Below, piece by piece: positions 47,607 to 54,209 of a stretch of DNA of 54,209 nt (its first letter is position 1; the number at the start of each line of letters is the position of its first letter). The stretch comes from Candidatus Rokuibacteriota bacterium (GTDB lineage: Bacteria; Methylomirabilota; Methylomirabilia; Rokubacteriales; CSP1-6). The notes beneath the pieces were generated by a model, which had not been told where the DNA came from, did not search any database, and saw nothing but the letters and a program-made list of their open reading frames with translations. Position numbers and translations under genes: made by a program. The stretch is taken from NCBI GenBank assembly GCA_003221455.1, contig QHRX01000011.1, positions 1 to 54,209 of the forward strand, written 5' to 3'.

Positions 47607-48982
47607 GGCGACTTCACCGTCGGGTTCTGCCAGCCGCCGGGAGGCGCGACGCTTGAGTCGACATCTGTTGGTCCCCAGGTGCCGGGCTCGTATTCGTAGA
47701 CGGGCGTGCCGTCCTTCAGCACTGGATCGACGATTCGCCACGCCTCTTCGACGTAGTCCTCCCGGGCGAACAGCGTGGCATCTCCGTGCATCGCGTCCCC
47801 CAGGACTCGCTCGTACGCATCCATCTCCTCCGCGCGAGGGAGCCGGGTCCCCAGCATCTCCGCGGTCCGGCTCCCCGCCTCCTCCCCCGGCGCGATGACG
47901 TTCGCGCCAATGGCGAACGTGACGTCGGGACTGATCCGCAGCCGGCAGTAATTCGCCGCGAGGTCGAAGCTGTGAAACATCGTGGGCGGCCGGTGGAGCC
48001 GGACGACGACCTCCGCGCATGTCACCGGCAGGCACTTCCCGGCTCGGATGTAGAAGGGCACGCCCTGCCAGCGCCAGGAGTCGATCTCGAGTCGCACGGC
48101 GACGAAGGTCTCCACCTTGGAGTCCGGCGCGACCCCTGCCTCGTCCCGGTAGCCGCGGAACTGCCCGCGGACGAGGTTCTTCGCGTCGAGCGACGGCATG
48201 GCCTTGAGCACCTTGACCTTCTCGTCTCGGATCGATTCGCTGTCCGTCCTGACCGGCGGCTCCATCGCCAGGTTCGTCAGGACCTGGAACAGATGGTTTT
48301 GGACCACGTCGCGGATGGTGCCGGTCTCGTCGTAGAAGGCGCCGCGGCCCTGGACCCCGAAATCCTCCGCCATGGTGATCTGTACGCTCTCGACGTGGTT
48401 GCGGTTCCAGAAGGGCTCGAGGAACGCGTTCGCGAAGCGAAAGAAGAGCATGTTGTGCACAGGCCGCTTCCCGAGGTAGTGGTCGATCCGGAAGATCGAC
48501 GTCTCCTCGAAGGCTCCGAGCAGGACCCGGTTCAGCTCCTGCGCCGAGGCGAGGTTGCTGCCGAAGGGCTTCTCGACGATGACGCGGGCGCCCTTGATGC
48601 AGTCCGCCTTGCCGAGCTGCTCCACGACCAATTCGAACAGCACGGGCGGGATGGCCAGGTAGTGCGCCGGCCGCTGGGCCGAGCCCAGCTCCTGGCGGAT
48701 CGCCTGGAAGGTCGCCGGGTCCTTGTAGTCGCCGTCCACGTAGCGCAACAGGCCGCACAGCTTCTCGAACGCGGCGGAGTCGAGCCCCCCGTGCTTCTCC
48801 AGGCCGTCCTTGGCCCGGGCCCTGAACTGGTCGAGGGTCCAGCCGGCCTTGGCCACGCCGATCACCGGCACGGTCAGGTGGCCGCGCTTCAGCATCGCCT
48901 GCAGCGACGGGAAGATCTTCTTGTGAGCCAGGTCGCCCGTGGCGCCAAAAAACACGAGGGCGTCGGACTGCGCGGCGCTCAT
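47603..48982 (-). CDS. zwf: Glucose-6-phosphate 1-dehydrogenase
   Basis: The 459-residue product has the NADP-binding start [18 protein letters not shown], the [15 protein letters not shown] motif and the substrate-binding signature [13 protein letters not shown], plus the C-terminal [20 protein letters not shown]. It oxidises glucose 6-phosphate to the lactone and makes NADPH. Length is slightly shorter than E. coli Zwf (491) but typical for this short form. ATG 48982 overlaps the gnd stop by 4 bases. Confidence 0.97.
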   Translation of the reverse strand: MSAAQSDALVFFGATGDLAHKKIFPSLQAMLKRGHLTVPVIGVAKAGWTLDQFRARAKDGLEKHGGLDSAAFEKLCGLLRYVDGDYKDPATFQAIRQELGSAQRPAHYLAIPPVLFELVVEQLGKADCIKGARVIVEKPFGSNLASAQELNRVLLGAFEETSIFRIDHYLGKRPVHNMLFFRFANAFLEPFWNRNHVESVQITMAEDFGVQGRGAFYDETGTIRDVVQNHLFQVLTNLAMEPPVRTDSESIRDEKVKVLKAMPSLDAKNLVRGQFRGYRDEAGVAPDSKVETFVAVRLEIDSWRWQGVPFYIRAGKCLPVTCAEVVVRLHRPPTMFHSFDLAANYCRLRISPDVTFAIGANVIAPGEEAGSRTAEMLGTRLPRAEEMDAYERVLGDAMHGDATLFAREDYVEEAWRIVDPVLKDGTPVYEYEPGTWGPTDVDSSVAPPGGWQNPTVKSP

Positions 48983-49998
48983 GGGCCGGCCGGTTTCTCG
49001 AGGTGGCCGCCGAACTCGTAGCGCATGGCCGAGAGCAGCTTGTCGGCGAAGTCCGCCTCGCCGCGCGAGCTGAAGCGCTCGTACAGCGCCGAGGAGAGGA
49101 CGTGGGCCGGCACGCCCTCGTCGATGGCCGCCTTGATCGTCCAGCGCCCCTCGCCGGAGTCGGACACGCGGCCCTCGAAGCCCTTGAGTTTCGGGTCCTT
49201 GATGAGCGCGGACGCCGACAGGTCGAGCAGCCAGGAGGCAATGACGCTGCCGCGCCGCCACACCTCGGCGATGTCCGGCAGGTTGAGGTCGTACTGGTAG
49301 TGCTCGGGATCGCGCAGCGGCGTCGTCTCGGCGTCGACCGCGTGCTCCCGCCTGCCGACATTGGCGGAGCGCAGGATGCCCAGCCCCTCGGCGTAGGCGG
49401 CCATGATCCCGTACTCGATTCCGTTGTGGACCATCTTGACGAAGTGGCCCGCGCCGTTCGGCCCGCAGTGGAGATACCCCTGCTCGGACGTGCCGTCGAC
49501 CTTCTCGCGTCCCGGAGTGCGGGCGAGATCGCCGGCGCCGGGCGCCAGCCTGGCGAAGATCGGATCGAGACGCTTGACCACCTCCGGCTCGCCTCCGATC
49601 ATCATGCAGTACCCGCGCTCCAGCCCCCAGATGCCGCCGCTCGTTCCCACGTCGACATAGTGGATCCCCATCGACGCAAGCTCTTTCGCGCGCCGGATGT
49701 CGTCGATGTAGTAGGAGTTCCCACCGTCGATGAGAATGTCGCCCTTCTCGAGCAGCGGCAGGAGGTCGGCGATGGACTTGTCGACCACAGCCGCGGGCAC
49801 CATCAGCCACACTGCCCTCGGCTTCTCCAGCTTCTTGACGAAGTCCGCGAGCGAAGAGGCGCCCACTGCCTTCTCCTGGGTCAGCTCCTGCACTGCCTTC
49901 GGCGACCTGTCGAAGACCACGCACTGGTGGCCGCCGGCGAGAAGCCGCCGGGCCATGTTGGCGCCCATGCGACCAAGTCCGATCATCCCGATTTGCAT
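48979..49998 (-). CDS. gnd: 6-phosphogluconate dehydrogenase, decarboxylating (short form)
   Basis: The 339-residue product starts [20 protein letters not shown] with the Rossmann motif, and has [34 protein letters not shown] and [21 protein letters not shown], the substrate and catalytic motifs of the short Gnd class (often NAD-preferring). It converts 6-phosphogluconate to ribulose 5-phosphate. It is separated from the DUF2090 gene by 54 bases. Confidence 0.96.
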   Translation of the reverse strand: MQIGMIGLGRMGANMARRLLAGGHQCVVFDRSPKAVQELTQEKAVGASSLADFVKKLEKPRAVWLMVPAAVVDKSIADLLPLLEKGDILIDGGNSYYIDDIRRAKELASMGIHYVDVGTSGGIWGLERGYCMMIGGEPEVVKRLDPIFARLAPGAGDLARTPGREKVDGTSEQGYLHCGPNGAGHFVKMVHNGIEYGIMAAYAEGLGILRSANVGRREHAVDAETTPLRDPEHYQYDLNLPDIAEVWRRGSVIASWLLDLSASALIKDPKLKGFEGRVSDSGEGRWTIKAAIDEGVPAHVLSSALYERFSSRGEADFADKLLSAMRYEFGGHLEKPAGP

Positions 49999-50052
49999 GG
50001 CTGACTCCTGTGCAGAGCCGATGGCTCGGCGAGTTCGGTCTCGTCCTCTATC

Positions 50053-50973
50053 TCAGGCGGCCTGGCCCCGCTCGAAGATGTCCACGAACTGGCGGTATCG
50101 ACGGGCGATCTCGGCGACGGCGTCTTCGCGTGTGGTCTTTTCGGCCCGCCATGCGATGAGCGGCTCCCAGAAGTCCGTCCGGCCGACGGCGAAGCCGATG
50201 AACCCGGGGACGCCGGCGGCCGTCGCCAGCCACTCGCGCACCTTCTTGTCGTCTTCGCCCCGTCCCAGGATGATGCAGCCCACCTGGGTTCGGCCACCCC
50301 GGCGCGCGGCGGCCACGATCCTCTGGCAGTCCTCGCGCCGGTCGAGTCCTTCGATCTTCCAGACGTCGGGCTCGACCGCCGAATCCTGGAGCTGCTCGAT
50401 CGCCTGGACCATCAGCCGGGGACGGAGGTCCGCGTCGTACGCCTCCGTGTCCCCGTGGAGCCGGTCCAGCTGTGCCTTCTCCGCGGGCACCAGCAACTCG
50501 AACATGAACCGGCTCCGGCTCTTGTCGTGCAGGTACTCTGAGAGTCGCCTCAGGCGCGCCGCCTGTCGCCGGTTCAGCGCTGGATCGCCCTCCGGGTTAT
50601 AGCGCACCAGCACCTTGCAGAACGTGGGCTGAAAGGCCTCGATGTGCTGAGCGAAGTCCTCGGCGTACTCGAAGTCGAACTCGTCCTGCCCGCTCTTCTC
50701 GGCGGGACAGGCGAGCGTGTAGCCCTGGGCCGCCGCGTCGCGGAGGATGGCTCGACCGAACTGCTCGTCCACGAGGATGCCCGCCCTGTCCTTGGGGACG
50801 CCGCTGGCGACGGCGGCCCTGAAGCCGTCGTAGATCACCTGCTTGGCGACGGCGATCTGCGCCGTCTGCTCGGGGCTCAGCGCGCCCTTCCAGCCGAACA
50901 TCTTCGCCTGGAACGACCCGCGGTGGTCGAAGGGCAGGACATACAGCGGCCGGTCGAAGCCCACAGTCGTCAT
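50053..50973 (-). CDS. DUF2090 domain protein, aldolase-like
   Basis: The 306-residue product has the DUF2090 opening [18 protein letters not shown] and segments [43 protein letters not shown] and [13 protein letters not shown]. The domain also forms the C-terminal part of some IolC proteins and relates to class I-type sugar-phosphate aldolases (2-deoxy-5-keto-gluconate 6-phosphate or tagatose bisphosphate). A candidate Schiff-base Lys is the one in DVWKIEG. Its place between pgi and gnd suggests a sugar-phosphate aldolase or related role in central carbon metabolism, e.g. a substitute for a missing fructose-bisphosphate aldolase (inference). It overlaps the pgi gene by 4 bases. Confidence 0.8.
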   Translation of the reverse strand: MTTVGFDRPLYVLPFDHRGSFQAKMFGWKGALSPEQTAQIAVAKQVIYDGFRAAVASGVPKDRAGILVDEQFGRAILRDAAAQGYTLACPAEKSGQDEFDFEYAEDFAQHIEAFQPTFCKVLVRYNPEGDPALNRRQAARLRRLSEYLHDKSRSRFMFELLVPAEKAQLDRLHGDTEAYDADLRPRLMVQAIEQLQDSAVEPDVWKIEGLDRREDCQRIVAAARRGGRTQVGCIILGRGEDDKKVREWLATAAGVPGFIGFAVGRTDFWEPLIAWRAEKTTREDAVAEIARRYRQFVDIFERGQAA

Positions 50974-52610
50974 CGCCTATTCCTCAGCTTCCGGTAGCGC
51001 CGGATCATGTTGTTCGTCGAGCTGTCATGGCCGAGCGTGGGCTCCTTCTCGCTCTCGAGCTCCGGAATGATCCGCTGGGCCAGCGCCTTGCCTAGCTCGA
51101 CCCCCCATTGATCGAACGAGTCGACGTTCCAGATGGCGCCCTGGGTAAACACGCTGTGCTCGTAGAGCGCGACGAGCTTTCCGAGCGTTGCCGGCGTGAG
51201 CCGGTCGGCGAGGATCGTGTTCGAGGGACGATTGCCCTCGAACACCCGATGGGGAACAAGGCGGTCCGGCGTGCCCTCGGCCCTGACCTGCTCGCGCGTC
51301 TTGCCGAACGCGAGCGCTTCCGTCTGGGCGAACACATTCGCCAGCAGCATGTCGTGGTGCCGACCGAGCGGGTTCAGGGCGTAGCCGAACCCGATGAAGT
51401 CGCACGGGATGAGCCGGGTCCCCTGATGGATCAGCTGGTAGAAGGAATGCTGCCCGTTGGTTCCCGGTTCTCCCCAGTAGATTGGGCCGGTCGGGTAGCC
51501 GACCTCGACGCCCTCGCGCGTGACGTGCTTACCGTTGCTCTCCATCGTCAGCTGCTGCAGGTAGGCAGGGAAACGCTTCAGGTATTGCTCGTAGGGCAGG
51601 ACGGCCACCGTCTCGGCACCGAAGAAATCGGTGTACCAGACCGTCAACAGGCCCAGGAGCACCGGCAGATTGCGCTCGAACGGGGAGGTGCGGAAGTGCT
51701 CGTCCATCTGGTGGAAGCCGTCCAGCAGAGCCCGGAAGTTCTCGGGACCGACGGCGACCATCGTCGACAGACCGATCGCCGAATCCATCGAATAGCGCCC
51801 GCCCACCCAGTCCCAGAATCCGAACATGTTCGCGGTGTCGATCCCGAACTCCGACACCTTCCGCGCGTTCGTAGAGACGGCGACGAAATGCTTGGCCACC
51901 GCCTTGACGTCACCGCCGAGTCCCGCGAGCAACCACTGGCGCGCGCTCTCGGCGTTGGTCATCGTCTCGAGCGTCGTGAAGGTCTTCGACGAGGCGATGA
52001 AGAGCGTTTCCGCCGGGTCCAAGTCGCGGGTCGCCTCCACGAGATCGGTCCCGTCGACATTCGACACGAAGCGAAAGGTCATCGCGCGATCGCTGTAGTG
52101 CTTGAGCGCCTCGTAGGCCATCACAGGGCCGAGGTCGGAGCCGCCAATGCCGATGTTGACGACGTTCCGAATGGGCTGGCCGGTGTGCCCCTTCCAGGCA
52201 CCACCCCGTACCCGGTTCGCAAAGTCAGCCATCGCGCCGAGAACGGCGTGGACCTCGGGCACCACGTCCGTGCCGTCCACGAGGATCGACGTGCCGCGCG
52301 GAGCCCGCAGGGCGACGTGCAGGGCCGCCCGGTTCTCCGTCAGGTTGATCTTCTCTCCCCGGAACATGGCGTCGACGCGCTCGCGCAGGCCGGACTCCTC
52401 CGCCAGTCGACAGAGCAGGGCGAGGGTCTCGTCCGTGACACGATTCTTCGAGTAATCGAGATAGATGCCGACCGCCTCCGCGCTCATGCGCTCGCCACGC
52501 GTGGCGTCGTCGACAAAGAGCGTGCGGAGGTGCAGCTCTCGGATTTTCTCCTGGTGGGCCTGGAGCGCCTTCCACGATTGGCGCGCCGTCAGTGGCAACA
52601 TTCCGGTCAT
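50970..52610 (-). CDS. pgi: Glucose-6-phosphate isomerase
   Basis: The 546-residue product has [57 protein letters not shown] and [16 protein letters not shown], the signatures and active-site loops of Pgi, and ends [19 protein letters not shown]. It interconverts glucose 6-phosphate and fructose 6-phosphate. The 92-base gap to tal is the largest in the operon. Confidence 0.98.
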   Translation of the reverse strand: MTGMLPLTARQSWKALQAHQEKIRELHLRTLFVDDATRGERMSAEAVGIYLDYSKNRVTDETLALLCRLAEESGLRERVDAMFRGEKINLTENRAALHVALRAPRGTSILVDGTDVVPEVHAVLGAMADFANRVRGGAWKGHTGQPIRNVVNIGIGGSDLGPVMAYEALKHYSDRAMTFRFVSNVDGTDLVEATRDLDPAETLFIASSKTFTTLETMTNAESARQWLLAGLGGDVKAVAKHFVAVSTNARKVSEFGIDTANMFGFWDWVGGRYSMDSAIGLSTMVAVGPENFRALLDGFHQMDEHFRTSPFERNLPVLLGLLTVWYTDFFGAETVAVLPYEQYLKRFPAYLQQLTMESNGKHVTREGVEVGYPTGPIYWGEPGTNGQHSFYQLIHQGTRLIPCDFIGFGYALNPLGRHHDMLLANVFAQTEALAFGKTREQVRAEGTPDRLVPHRVFEGNRPSNTILADRLTPATLGKLVALYEHSVFTQGAIWNVDSFDQWGVELGKALAQRIIPELESEKEPTLGHDSSTNNMIRRYRKLRNRR

Positions 52611-52702
52611 CGGTCTTCCTTTCCTTTCTTCAGATGCGGTCGGCGTATCCTGCGTTCGCTCTCACAGGCGAAGACCCCCGAGAGACCCGACTCCATCGGC
52701 GC

Positions 52703-53788
52703 TCAGCTCGCCTTGTCCAGGGCGGCGCTCTTCCCGACGATCACGTCCATGAGCTCGCGCCAGGAGCTGACGAAGGACTTGGCGCCTTCGTCCTGGAGCT
52801 GGCTGGCGAGGGCGTCCACATCGATGCCGGCCCCGGCGAACCGGGCCAACACTTCCTCGCCGTCGCCACCGTCGGCGGTCAGAATCCCGCCGAGCGCTCC
52901 ATGATCGGCCAGGGCCTTCAAGGTGCCTTCGGGCATCGTGTTCACCGTGAACGGCGCGGCGAGCGCCCTGATATAAAGGACGTCGGACGCGCCGGGATCC
53001 TTCGTGCCCGTGCTGGCCCACAGCAGGCGTTGCGGGCGGGCGCCGGCGTTGAAGACGCGCTGCCAGCGCGGGGAGCCGAGCAGTGTCCGGTACGCCTTGT
53101 ACGTCCGCTTCGCGATCGCAATGCCAAGCTGATTGCGCAGTGCCTCCGGCACTCTGCCGTTGACCGCCGCGTCCCACCGGCTGATGAACACCGAGGCGAC
53201 CGAGCCGACCTCGGACGGGAGCCCCGCCGCCACGCGGCGCTCGATGCCACGCAAGAAAGCGTCGGCCGCCGCCAGGTAGTGCTCGTGCGAGAAGAGAAGC
53301 GTCACATTGATCGGTATGCCGGCGAAGATCGCCTCCTCGATGGCCGGCAGCCCTTCCTTGGTGCCGGGGATCTTGATGAGGAGGTTCGGTCGTCCCGCCC
53401 GGGCGTGCAGGGCGTTGGCGGCGGCCAGCGTGCGGGCGGTGTCGTGGGCCAGCAGTGGCGATACTTCTAACGACACCCAGCCGTCCACGCCGCCCGTCCG
53501 GTCCCAGATCGGTCGAAACAGATCGGCGGCCCGGGTCAGATCCTCCAGCGCCAGCTCGAAGAACAATTCCTCGCCCGACTTGCCTTCCTTGAGCTTCCTC
53601 AGGATGGCGGCATCGTAGGCCGAGCTGTTCTTGATGGCATGATCGAAGATCGTCGGGTTGGACGTGAGCCCCGTCACGGAGAGCTCGTCGATGTAGCGCT
53701 TGAGCGTGCCACTCTGCAGGAGGTCGCGGGTGATGTTGTCGAGCCAGAGGCTCTGACCCCGGTCGTGGAGCGTCTCGGTGGCTTTCAT
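52703..53788 (-). CDS. tal: Transaldolase
   Basis: The 361-residue product begins SLWLDNITRDLLQSGTLKRY and has the signatures GLTSNPTIFDHAI and LLIKIPGTKEGLPAIEEAI (Schiff-base Lys), then INVTLLFSHEHYLAAADAFL and LLWASTGTKDPGASDVLYI. It belongs to the about 360-residue transaldolase class often found next to or fused with pgi. It transfers dihydroxyacetone units. ATG 53788 overlaps the preceding malQ remnant by 4 bases, with RBS GGAGGTGA inside a palindrome. Confidence 0.96.
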   Translation of the reverse strand: MKATETLHDRGQSLWLDNITRDLLQSGTLKRYIDELSVTGLTSNPTIFDHAIKNSSAYDAAILRKLKEGKSGEELFFELALEDLTRAADLFRPIWDRTGGVDGWVSLEVSPLLAHDTARTLAAANALHARAGRPNLLIKIPGTKEGLPAIEEAIFAGIPINVTLLFSHEHYLAAADAFLRGIERRVAAGLPSEVGSVASVFISRWDAAVNGRVPEALRNQLGIAIAKRTYKAYRTLLGSPRWQRVFNAGARPQRLLWASTGTKDPGASDVLYIRALAAPFTVNTMPEGTLKALADHGALGGILTADGGDGEEVLARFAGAGIDVDALASQLQDEGAKSFVSSWRELMDVIVGKSAALDKAS

Positions 53789-54009
53789 GTTGTCACCTCC
53801 GGTGACAGGAGCGAAGGCAGGTCATGAGCCAAGAGGTCGCCGATGCGCACGACCGCCTGCCACCAGCGTTGCGCCGCCTCGTGAAGCCGGTCGACCCACG
53901 CCACGGCCGCCGGACCCACATCGCCAATCCCGTACGGCGAGGGCAGCGATGTGACGTGCCGCAGGAGGCCGGAGGCCCGATAGTCGGGCAGAAATGGGGG
54001 AAGGCTCAC
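53785..54009 (-). pseudogene. malQ: N-terminal remnant of 4-alpha-glucanotransferase (malQ), still in frame between pgm and tal
   Basis: A 74-codon frame starts at GTG 54009 (overlapping the pgm stop as GTGA) and reads RASGLLRHVTSLPSPYGIGD then VGPAAVAWVDRLHEAAQRWW and Q, the start of MalQ (usually about 500 residues). Homology stops at RWWQ, where ILPLGPTGYGDSPY would follow; 23 unrelated codons then lead into the tal start (ATGA overlap). Most of malQ has therefore been deleted with both junctions kept in frame for translational coupling. It might persist only to carry ribosomes from pgm into tal. Confidence 0.75.
53791..53807. promoter_or_regulatory. Palindrome enclosing the tal ribosome-binding site
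   Basis: TGTCACC tcc GGTGACA is a perfect 7-bp inverted repeat with a 3-base centre. On the coding (minus) strand it contains GGAGGTGA, the Shine-Dalgarno of tal. Folded in mRNA it would hide the RBS until ribosomes from the upstream frame open it, so coupling of tal to upstream translation is expected. It may also be a protein-binding site. Confidence 0.5.
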
Positions 54010-54209
54010 CGGGAGGTCCCCAGTGCGTCGTTCACCATCTCCTGGGCCTCGCTCACGAGGGCCTCTAGGTGGCCTTCGTTCCTGAAGCTCTCCGCGTAGA
54101 TCTTGTAGATGTTCTCGGTGCCCGAGGGCCGGGCCGCAAACCATCCGCTGGTGGCCACCACTTTCAGGCCGCCGATCGGAGCATTATTACCCGGGGCGCG
54201 CGTGAGTTT
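54006..54209 (-). CDS. pgm: Phosphoglucomutase, C-terminal end (partial at window edge)
   Basis: The last 67 residues, cut by the window end, include [20 protein letters not shown] followed by [13 protein letters not shown] and a helical end ([16 protein letters not shown]). This is the phosphate-binding domain of alpha-D-glucose phosphomutase (PSGTE motif). Pgm links glucose 1-phosphate from glycogen to glucose 6-phosphate, fitting the operon's glgX, pgi and zwf. Confidence 0.9.
   Translation of the reverse strand, partial: KLTRAPGNNAPIGGLKVVATSGWFAARPSGTENIYKIYAESFRNEGHLEALVSEAQEMVNDALGTSR

Noticed and set aside
47607-49361. Long open frame upstream of pgl, and similar extension of zwf into gnd
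   Set aside because: Both are shadow frames of the neighbouring genes; Pgl and Zwf homology begins at the ATGs with 4-base overlaps.

Overview
This is a chromosomal window of very high GC content from a bacterium. It has Gram-negative envelope genes (Mla-type lipid transport, an RND tripartite pump, lipoproteins with lipoboxes), dense operons with 4-base start/stop overlaps, and many GTG starts. The gene set and composition fit a deep-branching soil or groundwater lineage such as Candidatus Rokubacteria/Methylomirabilota or a deltaproteobacterial relative. That placement is inference, because no rRNA or other taxonomic marker lies in the window. No tRNA, rRNA, insertion sequence, CRISPR array or prophage was seen.

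Layout. (1) 1-12.6 kb, minus strand, housekeeping: rhomboid protease, tlyA-type rRNA methyltransferase, nadK, recN, secA, smc, a rodZ-like gene and ftsY. (2) 12.7-20.2 kb, signalling and envelope: a GAF-GGDEF diguanylate cyclase; a secreted protein built of 8-residue repeats, ending in a strong terminator; a membrane-anchored HtrA-like protease fused to a rhodanese domain; a HIT protein; a 37-residue zinc-ribbon-like protein; a REC-STAS protein; a PilZ-REC protein; and a lone PilZ protein. (3) 20.2-31.6 kb, a looser region with small enzymes, an NlpC/P60 lipoprotein, an mlaEFD operon, long non-coding stretches and several gene remnants (alpha/beta hydrolase, FMN-dependent dehydrogenase, GlsB/YeaQ-like). 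(4) 31.6-41.5 kb: a TPR-like lipoprotein ending in CxxCH, a TetR regulator, a complete RND efflux operon and a di-haem cytochrome c peroxidase-like protein. (5) 42.2-54.2 kb, minus strand: a carbohydrate operon in the order pgm (partial), malQ remnant, tal, pgi, DUF2090 protein, gnd, zwf, pgl, rpiB, tkt, glgX. It links glycogen breakdown to glycolysis and to both branches of the pentose phosphate pathway.

The strongest unusual signal is at 16336-16338. An in-frame TGA interrupts the rhodanese domain of the HtrA-like protein exactly where relatives carry a cysteine in a YC-x-C-P motif. The reading frame continues for 50 residues of good rhodanese sequence to a TAG at 16491, and a long stem-loop with a GUG apical loop starts six bases after the TGA. 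This is what a bacterial selenocysteine codon with its SECIS element looks like, so the gene is annotated as a probable selenoprotein with Sec at residue 481.
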